From an uncultured delta proteobacterium (GTDB lineage Bacteria > Desulfobacterota > Syntrophorhabdia > Syntrophorhabdales > Syntrophorhabdaceae): a stretch of DNA of 12,502 bases. The DNA lies in the NCBI GenBank assembly GCA_903872255.1, contig CAIQJW010000006.1, positions 1 to 12,502 on the forward strand. The letters are read 5' to 3'. Of the stretch, positions 7,037 to 12,502 are shown in pieces. The notes below the pieces were generated by a model. It did no database searches. It worked only from the letters and a program-made list of their open reading frames with translations, and had not been told where the DNA came from. A program made the translations under genes and the position numbers. The first letter of the stretch is position 1. Every line of letters begins with the position of its first letter.

Positions 7037-7983
7037 CATGGCCTCATGAAATAAAGGGCAAGGATATAGGCGAGAGCACTTCCGAGGTTTGTGACTATGG
7101 TCAGCGCGCACATGGTTTCGAGCAATTTCTTGTTCGTGTATTTTTTTGCGCCCATCATAAAACACAGCCAGAGGCAGACGGCTGCTACCGGAGCGTAGCA
7201 GACGAGTGCTGACATCGGCAGGCCCTGAGTTACGGAGACGACGTAGCCGGCGATGCCGATAAGGTGCATAAGAATATAAAGGACCGCCGACTTTTCCTTT
7301 CCGAAACGCACCACGAGATTGCTCTTTCGCGCGATGACGTCTGCGCGGTGATCGGGAAATTCGTTGATCAGGATAATATTAAATACCGTGCATGCTATCG
7401 GGATGGACATGAAATTGATGACGCTATGGATCCTGCCTGTCTGCAGGTAGTACGCCACGGCCACCGGAAGCCAGCCATAGCAGAACCCGATGAGTATCTC
7501 GCCAACACCCCGCGTTACCCACCGGATCGGCATCATCGAGTAGAAGAAGCCCGACAGGATACCTATGACGCCGAGCGGTATCGTGAGGGGGCCGGTATCG
7601 TATTTGAACTGGATGATGAGCCCCGTGATGACGGTGAGGCCGAGGGCGACATAGCTTGCAATGTGCGCGTGATGCCGGGGAAGGAGGTTCTTGATAATGA
7701 CCTGGGTCCCGCCGGAAAAGGCGTTTCTGTCCATCGAGGCCGAAAGCTTGTCTTCCATGACATCGCTGTATTCCCCGCCATAATAGGTCGCAAGCATGAT
7801 CAGGATCACGGCAAGCGTCCCCAGAAGGAAAAGCGGGAGATTGAAAACATTATCGAATCTCCAGGCGAGGAGCGTCCCGAGAAAGAAAGGGAAAACCCCG
7901 ACAGTGTGAAAAGGGGGCCTCGACAACGTCACCCACGCCTTCACTGTCCCCGTAAACGATGTTCTTTCCATAGTGCTTTCCAT
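7036..7983 (-). CDS. UbiA-family prenyltransferase (MenA-like)
   Basis: An integral membrane enzyme of 315 residues, the normal size, with about eight or nine membrane segments. UbiA enzymes move a polyprenyl group from its diphosphate to an aromatic acceptor, as in quinone, haem O or tocopherol synthesis. The first Asp-rich motif reads GEYSDVMED (70-78); the usual ND is GE, but D74 and D78 are kept. The second motif is NEFPDHRAD (207-215) followed by VVRFG, like MenA-type proteins. The region SGGTQVI (90-96) also fits the MenA-like branch. Acceptor and chain length cannot be read from sequence. The ATG at 7983 has no ribosome binding site; an in-frame ATG at 7971 has GGAAAG four bases upstream and may be the true start. 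It is the first gene of a two-gene unit with the radical SAM protein. Upstream lies the repeat island. Confidence 0.9.
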   Translation of the reverse strand: MESTMERTSFTGTVKAWVTLSRPPFHTVGVFPFFLGTLLAWRFDNVFNLPLFLLGTLAVILIMLATYYGGEYSDVMEDKLSASMDRNAFSGGTQVIIKNLLPRHHAHIASYVALGLTVITGLIIQFKYDTGPLTIPLGVIGILSGFFYSMMPIRWVTRGVGEILIGFCYGWLPVAVAYYLQTGRIHSVINFMSIPIACTVFNIILINEFPDHRADVIARKSNLVVRFGKEKSAVLYILMHLIGIAGYVVSVTQGLPMSALVCYAPVAAVCLWLCFMMGAKKYTNKKLLETMCALTIVTNLGSALAYILALYFMRP

Positions 7984-8018
7984 AAACGAGCAAAGAACTT
8001 AACATAGCACAACAGAGA

Positions 8019-8063
8019 GTTTCAAGTTTCAGGCCCGCTCCCGCGGGCGGTTTCAGGTTTCAA
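8019..8063 (+). repeat. Heptamer array GTTTCAR interrupted by a GC palindrome
   Basis: GTTTCAA (8019-8025) and GTTTCAG (8026-8032) are followed by a 17-base GC-rich insert (8033-8049) containing the stem GCCCGC/GCGGGC with a four-base loop. The array then resumes as GTTTCAG (8050-8056) and GTTTCAA (8057-8063). The right boundary of the island (8575-8602) carries the same heptamers in opposite orientation without the insert. Confidence 0.85.
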
Positions 8064-8075
8064 GCAAAAACAAAA

Positions 8076-8200
8076 CCTTAGATCCCGGATCAAGAGACCG
8101 TGTCGCAATTCCCCTAACCCCGGCTTTAAGGAGGCTGTGTCGAAAACATTTTCCTCCGGAAACGTGCAAAGCACCGGAATAAACCACCCCCGTCATTCCC
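8076..8200 (+). repeat. Repeat unit copy 1 (plus orientation)
   Basis: This copy begins CTTAGATCCCGGATCAAG, continues AGACCGTGTCGCAATTCCCC and ends CCGGAATAAACCACCCCC-GTCATTCC. The reverse complement of 8300-8392 shows the same blocks in the same order: ATCCCGGGCTTGGAGACTG, TGTCGCAATTCCTC, and CCGGCATAAAACCCCCGCC-GTCATTCC. A second GCTGTGTCG (8132-8140) lies within this copy. Together, copies 1 and 2 form an imperfect inverted repeat of about 310 bp. Confidence 0.7.
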
Positions 8201-8214
8201 GCGAAAGCGGGAAT
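8195..8214. repeat. 8-bp-stem hairpin, ATTCCC-N8-GGGAAT type
   Basis: ATTCCCGC (8195-8202), loop GAAA, GCGGGAAT (8207-8214): a perfect stem with a tetraloop. The pattern ATTCCC-N8-GGGAAT is that described for the short dRS3 repeats of Neisseria, and similar palindromes are widespread in proteobacterial intergenic regions. It forms the inner tip of repeat copy 1. Confidence 0.85.
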
Positions 8215-8267
8215 CTAAGGTTTTTCTTTTTGAGCCCTTTGAAAACATTAAAACCAGAAAAAATAAT

Positions 8268-8304
8268 AAAAACAAAACCTTGGATTCCGGATCAAGTCCG
8301 GAAT
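8268..8304. repeat. Dispersed motif with 8-bp-stem hairpin
   Basis: The AAAAACAAAACCTTGGATT leader (8268 onward) matches the leaders at 5724 and 8066. It runs into ATTCCGGA (8284-8291), loop TCAAG, TCCGGAAT (8297-8304), a perfect hairpin followed by GACGG. It forms the inner tip of repeat copy 2. Confidence 0.85.
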
Positions 8305-8392
8305 GACGGCGGGGGTTTTATGCCGGCAGGTATAATATAACCGCTTCGGATGGTGGGCGAGGAATTGCGACACAGTCTCCAAGCCCGGGATA
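8300..8392 (-). repeat. Repeat unit copy 2 (minus orientation)
   Basis: In plus-strand order the copy contains GACGGCGGGGGTTTTATGCC, GGCAGGTATAATATAACCG, GGATGGTGGGCGAGGAATTG, CGACACAGTCTCCAAG and CCCGGGATAACGG. It is an inverted counterpart of copy 1 and a direct counterpart of copy 3, about 155 bases further on. Confidence 0.75.
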
Positions 8393-8456
8393 ACGGCGGT
8401 GGGGGGGGTCTGGATGACGGTCATGGATAATATATAACGGCGGTGGGGGAGCTGGG

Positions 8457-8552
8457 ACGACGGCGGGGGTTTTATGCCGGCAGGCATAGCATACCAGTTC
8501 TGGATGGCGGGTGGGGACTGCGACACAGTCTCTCAAGCGCCGGGATGACGGT
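8457..8552 (-). repeat. Repeat unit copy 3 (minus orientation)
   Basis: The blocks are ACGGCGGGGGTTTTATGCCG, GCAGGCATAGCATACCAG, TTCTGGATGGCGGGTGGGGA, CTGCGACACAGTCTCTCAAG and CGCCGGGATGACGG. Same order and orientation as copy 2, with scattered substitutions, so the two diverged after duplication or arrived separately. Confidence 0.75.
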
Positions 8553-8574
8553 CTCTGGATTATTTTGCGTTTGT

Positions 8575-8602
8575 TTGGAACTTGAAACCTGAAACTTGAA
8601 AC
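8575..8602 (-). repeat. Uninterrupted heptamer array at right end of island
   Basis: In plus-strand order: TTGGAAC (8575-8581, one mismatch), TTGAAAC (8582-8588), CTGAAAC (8589-8595) and TTGAAAC (8596-8602). The reverse complement is GTTTCAA-GTTTCAG-GTTTCAA, the same heptamers as 8019-8063 but inverted. It ends 12 bases before the stop codon of the Ade-like gene. Confidence 0.88.
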
Positions 8603-8614
8603 GGCCCTCCTGGC

Positions 8615-10357
8615 CTAGAGGTAGAGAGGCACGAGGCGGCGGTTCTTGATGTCGGCGAGGCCTTTGTCGGTTATGCGCAGGAAGGGGAGTCCGGAGAACG
8701 GGATGGTTTGCAGGGTTAGGAACGGCCGCTCGAGCGTCACGCCGATCTTGCGGATGCTCAGCACCATTTCCTGTGTTTTGTCGGCTATCTCGTCAATGCT
8801 TCCGAGGGGCATGGTCCCGAAAACAGGCATCGGGAATTCAAAGATAACCGTGCCGTTCTTGATTATGACGGTGCCTCCCTGAAGGTCAATGAGCCGGTTG
8901 ACCGCTTTTGCCATATCGTCTTCAGAGCTTCCCATGGTGAGAATGTTGCCTGTATCCCAGATTAGTGTTGTTGCAAATGCGCCTTGCTTTATACCCGTAC
9001 CGGTAATAAAACCTTTTCCTTTGATCGAGCTGTCATAGCGGTTTATTACGGAAACGGGGATTATGTCGGCTGAAAGGTCTTTCTCGAGGTATCCATTCCT
9101 GACGGAGGGTTTCCAGGTAATTTCCCGGGTTATTGTCTGGTTGATGATCTTGATGACGCGTACAAGGCCCGGGTCGCTCCCGGATGCAACCTTAAGATCA
9201 TCGGGGCCTATCTTCTGCGCCTTGATCGAGTTTAGCGCAGCATCGGGATAATGATGAGGCTTGACGTCTTCGAGGTATTGTCCCTTATCGAGCACCATCT
9301 TACCCCCTGCCATTACCCGCTTGATAGAAACATCCTCGATACTATCGAGGAACAGGATATCGGCATGGCGCAGCGGGGCGATCGCCCCGAGATACCGTAA
9401 GCCGTAGTAATCAGCTGGATTTATCGTTGCCATTTTTATTGCGTCTATGGGCCTGAAACCGTGTGATATCGCCGTCCGGACTATGGAATCGAGATAGCCC
9501 TCCTCTTTCAGCATAACGGCATCGAAGACATCGGATGTCAGGATCAGCCGCCGCGTATCGATATCCATATCTTTCAGGCCGGAAAGTTCGGGAAGTTCCT
9601 TGCGCACGAACCCCTGCCTGATCATGATATAGAGCCCGAGCCGGAGCTTCTCGAGGACCTCGTCTATAGTAATTGATTCATGGCATGACGTGATGCCGGT
9701 AAGTGCATATTCGATGAGCCTTTTGCCGTGAGCCCCGGCGGCGTGCCCGTCCAGTTTCTTGTTGAGGCCTAAGGCGGCCGCGGCCTGTTTCAGGATACGG
9801 GGGTCCCCTTCGACGATGCGGGTCCAGTAAGCCTCGCCTATTGCAACAACGTCGTCGCGCCTCAAGAATTTCTTGAATTCACCGAGCGTCAGGCCCATCG
9901 ATCCTTCCATCATGGGAAAGGGCGGGGTGAGCGGGGGGGCAAGAAAGAAGCAGCGCAAAGGATAACCCCGTGTGCTTTCGGTAAATGAAGCGACGCCTTC
10001 CATCCCGCATGCGCACGCAACGGCGCTCGTTTCGGTCACAACGGTCGTCGTGCCCCCGCGGAGGGCATACGGTACAAATGAATAGAAGGGATAAAGGCTG
10101 TCGATATGAGTATGTGCATCGATGAAGCCGGGGCAGAGGTATGCCCCTTCGGCATCGATCACCTGAAAAGCGTCGTATTCCAGGGCCTTGCCATTGTCCT
10201 CGACGGACGCTATGAAGCCGTCTTTGATAACGACAGCCGATGCGTCTTCGATCCTGTTCGTGAAGACATTTATGATCTTGCCATTGATAATGACGCTGTC
10301 GGGGCGTATCTTGCCCTTTACGACATCGAGGAGTGTACGTATTGTTCCGGCATTCAT
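8615..10357 (-). CDS. ade: Adenine deaminase family amidohydrolase (Ade-like), divergent
   Basis: The 580-residue product has the length and two-part layout of adenine deaminase, a metal-dependent amidohydrolase that converts adenine to hypoxanthine. It shows PGFIDAHTHID (H82, H84), GEAYW (E175), DGHAAG (H205), GITSCHES (H226), EKLRLGLYIMIRQG, KMATINPADYYGL and GAIAPLRHADILFLD; the C-terminal domain ends near MPVFGTMPLG and PFSGLPFLRITDKGL. It departs from the family at several signatures. The usual DPHEIANV segment reads TETSAVACAC, so its histidine is missing. The SCVPATP segment reads FFLAPPLTP. TDD before the C-terminal domain reads TSD (D276). The fold is clear; adenine as substrate is not. 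The ATG at 10357 has no obvious ribosome binding site. It is divergent from the MFS transporter across a 104-bp gap. A hairpin GGCC-CTCCT-GGCC overlaps the stop codon (8603-8615). Confidence 0.85.
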   Translation of the reverse strand: MNAGTIRTLLDVVKGKIRPDSVIINGKIINVFTNRIEDASAVVIKDGFIASVEDNGKALEYDAFQVIDAEGAYLCPGFIDAHTHIDSLYPFYSFVPYALRGGTTTVVTETSAVACACGMEGVASFTESTRGYPLRCFFLAPPLTPPFPMMEGSMGLTLGEFKKFLRRDDVVAIGEAYWTRIVEGDPRILKQAAAALGLNKKLDGHAAGAHGKRLIEYALTGITSCHESITIDEVLEKLRLGLYIMIRQGFVRKELPELSGLKDMDIDTRRLILTSDVFDAVMLKEEGYLDSIVRTAISHGFRPIDAIKMATINPADYYGLRYLGAIAPLRHADILFLDSIEDVSIKRVMAGGKMVLDKGQYLEDVKPHHYPDAALNSIKAQKIGPDDLKVASGSDPGLVRVIKIINQTITREITWKPSVRNGYLEKDLSADIIPVSVINRYDSSIKGKGFITGTGIKQGAFATTLIWDTGNILTMGSSEDDMAKAVNRLIDLQGGTVIIKNGTVIFEFPMPVFGTMPLGSIDEIADKTQEMVLSIRKIGVTLERPFLTLQTIPFSGLPFLRITDKGLADIKNRRLVPLYL

Positions 10358-10389
10358 TCTGGCTATTTCATACCCGTCAAAGCACTTTT

Positions 10390-10418
10390 ATTTTACTTGA
10401 AAAAGCCGTCCGGTGCAA
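10390..10418 (-). promoter_or_regulatory. Possible promoter of the Ade-like gene
   Basis: On the minus strand, TTGCAC (10418-10413) is followed after 17 bases by TAAAAT (10395-10390). The -10 matches five of six but the -35 only three of six. Transcription would start near 10383, about 26 bases before the ATG. It is interleaved with the plus-strand candidate at 10397-10426. Confidence 0.4.
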
Positions 10419-10426
10419 AGTATTGT
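10397..10426 (+). promoter_or_regulatory. Possible promoter of the MFS gene
   Basis: TTGAAA (10397-10402), an 18-base spacer and TATTGT (10421-10426). The start would be near 10433, about 30 bases before the GTG start codon at 10462, leaving room for the AGGGGA ribosome binding site. It overlaps the opposing candidate, so the two could compete. Confidence 0.45.
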
Positions 10427-10461
10427 TTTTATCCATTGCGAAAAATACAGGGGATCATCCG

Positions 10462-11712
10462 GTGAACCGGCACAGGTGGATACTTTTTCTCATTCTTTCG
10501 GCGCAATACCTCGTTGTCTACTTCCATCGCGTGTCCCCTGCCGTCATCGCTGAGGACCTTGTGTCGAGCTTTAATATATCGGCGACCGCTCTCGGGGTTC
10601 TTGCATCCGCTTATTTCTATCCGTATGCATTGATGCAGCTCCCCGTAGGCATCCTGTCGGATTCCTGGGGCCCGAAAAAAACGATCGTGCTTTTCAGCCT
10701 TATCGCCGCACTGGGCGCGATCGGGTTCGGGCTCGCGCCGTATTTCGGTCTTGCCGTTGCGGCCCGTGCCTTTGTCGGTCTCGGCCTGGCGGCTGTCTTC
10801 GTATCGTCCATGAGAATATTCGGTCTGTGGTTCCGCGGAGCGCAGCTTGCGAGGGTCGCAGGGGCATTGATGGCCGTTGGCGGGATCGGATGGTTTTCGG
10901 CAACAACACCGCTCGCCATGCTGTCAGGTTTAGTGGGATGGAGGATGGCGATCATAATGGTGGGATGCGCCTCGATCGTGATCATCTTTTTCATCTGGAG
11001 ATTTGTCGAGGATTCGCCCGAGAGCAAGGGCCTGCCGCCGATCGTAGAGGACTGCGAAGTCATTTTCTCCGGAAAGCGCAATATTCCCGGCGATCTGAAG
11101 ATCATCCTCAGGAACAAGTATTTTTGGAGCATAGCGGTCTGGTTCATAATGAGGGGAGGGGCCCTGTTCGGTTTCTTCGGCCTGTGGGCAGGCCCGTACC
11201 TCAAGGATGTCTACGGCCTCAGCAAGAGCGAGGCCGGCGGCATTCTCTCGATGATCGCCGTGGCAATGATATTTGTCAGTCCCGTTATAGGGCACCTGTC
11301 CGACAAAACTTTGCGAAGCCGCAAGAAGATCCTGGTATGGTCCTCGCTTCTTAATGTCTTGTGCTTTGCATCTGCCCTCTATTTCTTTGACCGGCTTGGC
11401 ATAATTTCGCTATATGTACTTTTTTTCCTGATGGGCATTACGATCAGTTCGGTCGGAACCGTTGCAATAGTTACCGCGAAAGAGCTTTTCCCGGACGAGA
11501 TCGCCGGGACATCGATGGGGATGATCAACCTCTTCCCTTTTATCGGGGCGATCATATTTCAGCCATTAATGGGGTATGTGCTCGACCGGGCAGGCATGAG
11601 TCAGGGGGCTTACCCTCCCTTCGCGTATCGCGAGATGCTCTGGATCTACTTTATCACCAGTATCATAGCATTCTTAAGCATCCTGAAATGCAAGGAGACC
11701 TTCCGTGCGTAG
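10462..11712 (+). CDS. MFS family transporter
   Basis: A 416-residue carrier with about twelve membrane segments and a cytoplasmic loop between the halves, around residues 180-220. The MFS motif A reads GILSDSWGPKK (63-73), between segments 2 and 3. FHRVSPAVIAEDL (21-33) after segment 1 is typical of a broad set of bacterial MFS proteins of unassigned substrate. I start at the GTG at 10462 because AGGGGA (10449-10454) lies seven bases upstream and the protein then begins directly at the first membrane segment. The frame stays open upstream to 10333, but that would add a poorly hydrophobic extension overlapping the start of the divergent Ade-like gene. It lies between two adenine-deaminase-family genes and runs in the same direction as the second, 93 bases ahead of it. 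It probably imports or exports the compound they act on; the substrate cannot be read from sequence. Confidence 0.92.
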   Translation: MNRHRWILFLILSAQYLVVYFHRVSPAVIAEDLVSSFNISATALGVLASAYFYPYALMQLPVGILSDSWGPKKTIVLFSLIAALGAIGFGLAPYFGLAVAARAFVGLGLAAVFVSSMRIFGLWFRGAQLARVAGALMAVGGIGWFSATTPLAMLSGLVGWRMAIIMVGCASIVIIFFIWRFVEDSPESKGLPPIVEDCEVIFSGKRNIPGDLKIILRNKYFWSIAVWFIMRGGALFGFFGLWAGPYLKDVYGLSKSEAGGILSMIAVAMIFVSPVIGHLSDKTLRSRKKILVWSSLLNVLCFASALYFFDRLGIISLYVLFFLMGITISSVGTVAIVTAKELFPDEIAGTSMGMINLFPFIGAIIFQPLMGYVLDRAGMSQGAYPPFAYREMLWIYFITSIIAFLSILKCKETFRA

Positions 11713-11713
11713 A

Positions 11714-11731
11714 AATGCCTTTAAAGGCATT
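11714..11731. promoter_or_regulatory. Perfect 18-bp palindrome between MFS and second Ade-like gene
   Basis: AATGCCTTTAAAGGCATT is a perfect palindrome without a loop, starting one base after the MFS stop codon. There is no following T-run (AAGCTAATTTCTTG), and a loopless palindrome is a poor terminator, so an operator for a dimeric regulator is more likely. The gap 11713-11805 holds no clear promoter. Confidence 0.5.
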
Positions 11732-11805
11732 AAGCTAATTTCTTGCCAAGAGAGGGGCTTTTGGGCTACATTGAATCGAATATCCGAAACATGAGATACT
11801 AAGGA

Positions 11806-12502
11806 ATGATCAAAAAGACGCTACAGGACCTCAAAGATCTGGTTGCCGTTGCGAACGCAGACCGGGCACCGGATATAATCATAGAAGGCGGTTCGATCCT
11901 TGATGTGTTCACGGGCGAGGTCTATCCTGGAGACGTATGGATATGCGGCAACTGGATCGCTTACGTAGGCAGGGCAAAGGCCAAACGAGGGGGGAACACC
12001 CGCTTCGTCGATGCGAAAGGCCTTGTCGCGCTTCCCGGGTATATTGACGCGCACGGCCATGCCGACCTCTTTTACAATCCTGCATCATTTTCCGATATTG
12101 CCGTTACGAAAGGCACAACGACCGTCTTTTCGGATAGCCACGATCTCATCAACTCCGTCGGCCCGAAAGGTTTCCGGGAGATCTTGCGGCAGGCCCCTGA
12201 TTTCAACGTAAAGTATCTCTGGGGGGTACCGGCCACCTATCCTCCATACCCCGAGATCGAAGGCGGGGATATTCTTTCACTGTATGATGTCTGGAGCCTT
12301 CTGTCCGATCATCCCGAATGCGTATCTTTGAGCGAGGTTTCCCCGTATCTCAGGATAACGAAGAACGAAGATGACATATTGCAGAGAATTCTCTTTGCGC
12401 GCGCAATGGGAAAAAATGTCGAGGGCCATACCCTGGGGGCATCGTACGACCGGCTTAATGCCCTTGCCGCCGCGGGGATAACGTCCTGTCACGAGTCTAT
12501 CC
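11806..12502 (+). CDS. Second adenine deaminase family amidohydrolase, cut by window end
   Basis: The first 232 residues are present; the frame is open at the window edge. Motifs: LPGYIDAHGHAD (H83, H85), KGTTTVFSDSHDLINSVG (H112, aligning with the family's DPHEIANV), WGVPATYP (aligning with SCVPATP), SLSEVSP (E177), EGHTLG (H208) and AAGITSCHES (H229), the last shared with the Ade-like protein at 8615-10357. Unlike that protein, it keeps the second histidine and the VPAT block, but it lacks the family's HIESSM after the first metal motif. The ATG at 11806 is preceded by in-frame TAA GGA, so translation cannot start further upstream. AAGGA abuts the ATG, closer than an ideal ribosome binding site. 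It lies 93 bases after the MFS gene in the same direction. Substrate unknown; deamination or hydrolysis of a purine-like ring is the family expectation. Confidence 0.88.
   Translation, partial: MIKKTLQDLKDLVAVANADRAPDIIIEGGSILDVFTGEVYPGDVWICGNWIAYVGRAKAKRGGNTRFVDAKGLVALPGYIDAHGHADLFYNPASFSDIAVTKGTTTVFSDSHDLINSVGPKGFREILRQAPDFNVKYLWGVPATYPPYPEIEGGDILSLYDVWSLLSDHPECVSLSEVSPYLRITKNEDDILQRILFARAMGKNVEGHTLGASYDRLNALAAAGITSCHESI

Larger units (their letters stand above)
7984..8614. other. 631-bp intergenic repeat island, no protein gene
   Basis: The gap between the UbiA start and the stop of the Ade-like gene contains no credible coding region. Short open frames here (8137-8340, 8248-8526, 8318-8536) are translations of palindromic repeats. 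Nearly all of 8019-8602 is accounted for by the repeats listed separately: heptamer arrays at both ends, three copies of a roughly 100-bp unit, two hairpins, and a direct repeat TAACGGCGGTGGGGG (8391-8405 and 8435-8449). Any promoter of the UbiA unit must lie within or next to this island; I could not pick a convincing one. Confidence 0.75.

Noticed and set aside
7037..7165. N-terminal extension of the radical SAM frame to 7165
   Set aside because: It would overlap the UbiA coding sequence by 130 bases; the start overlapping the UbiA stop has a GAGG site at proper distance.
7264..8007. 247-codon open frame antisense to UbiA
   Set aside because: Its product is a charged, low-information sequence, and the opposite strand has a clear membrane enzyme with family motifs.
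8137..8536. Several short open frames in the repeat island
   Set aside because: They translate palindromic repeat DNA and appear on both strands over the same bases; not genes.
8019..8602. CRISPR array in the repeat-rich gap
   Set aside because: Repeats are of unequal length, in both orientations, with no regular spacers, and no cas gene is present.
10333..10461. Upstream extension of the MFS frame
   Set aside because: It would overlap the start of the divergent Ade-like gene, contains the likely promoters, and lacks a ribosome binding site, unlike the GTG at 10462.
10827..11354. 175-codon frame inside the MFS gene
   Set aside because: It is a shifted reading of the transporter gene with an arginine-rich, domain-free product.

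Overview
The window is ordinary bacterial chromosome of moderate to slightly high GC. It carries seven protein genes (one cut by the right edge), one tRNA, one broken gene remnant and a dense island of short palindromic repeats. A very large multi-PAS soluble sensor kinase, a UbiA gene coupled to a radical SAM/SPASM gene, PlsY, and deaminase-like amidohydrolases beside an MFS carrier would fit an anaerobic Desulfobacterota-type bacterium (Syntrophorhabdus-like). That assignment is an inference from gene content, not a demonstrated placement.

Layout. Positions 1-258 hold no recognisable gene, but a 16-bp-stem hairpin sits at the left edge. Positions 259-3954 (minus) encode a 1231-residue cytoplasmic sensor kinase: receiver, seven PAS domains, HisKA_2, HATPase. 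Positions 3955-4900 are gene-poor; they contain the C-terminal scrap of a CHAT-domain protein (minus, 4395-4616) and short repeats next to the 3' end of a tRNA-Leu(UAA) gene (minus, 4901-4984). Back-to-back sigma70-type promoters serve the tRNA and the divergent plsY (plus, 5077-5682). The predicted plsY start site falls almost on the ATG.

plsY converges on a two-gene minus-strand unit, a UbiA-family prenyltransferase (7036-7983) followed with stop/start overlap by a radical SAM/SPASM protein (5813-7036). The convergent gap carries one copy of a dispersed palindromic repeat. Between this unit and the next gene lies a 584-bp repeat island (8019-8602), bounded by oppositely oriented arrays of a heptamer. 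Inside are three copies of a roughly 100-bp unit in two orientations and two 8-bp-stem hairpins.

The right third is a catabolic or salvage-looking cluster: an adenine-deaminase-family amidohydrolase (minus, 8615-10357), a divergent MFS transporter (plus, 10462-11712) and a second, very different adenine-deaminase-family protein (plus, from 11806, cut by the window end). The two enzymes differ at family-defining motifs, so the cluster may act on something other than adenine. The transporter presumably moves the substrate or product.

I see no CRISPR array, intact insertion sequence, phage gene or rRNA. Nothing here amounts to a clearly new system. The best leads are the UbiA/rSAM-SPASM pair, the Ade-like/MFS/Ade-like cluster and the nested repeat island.
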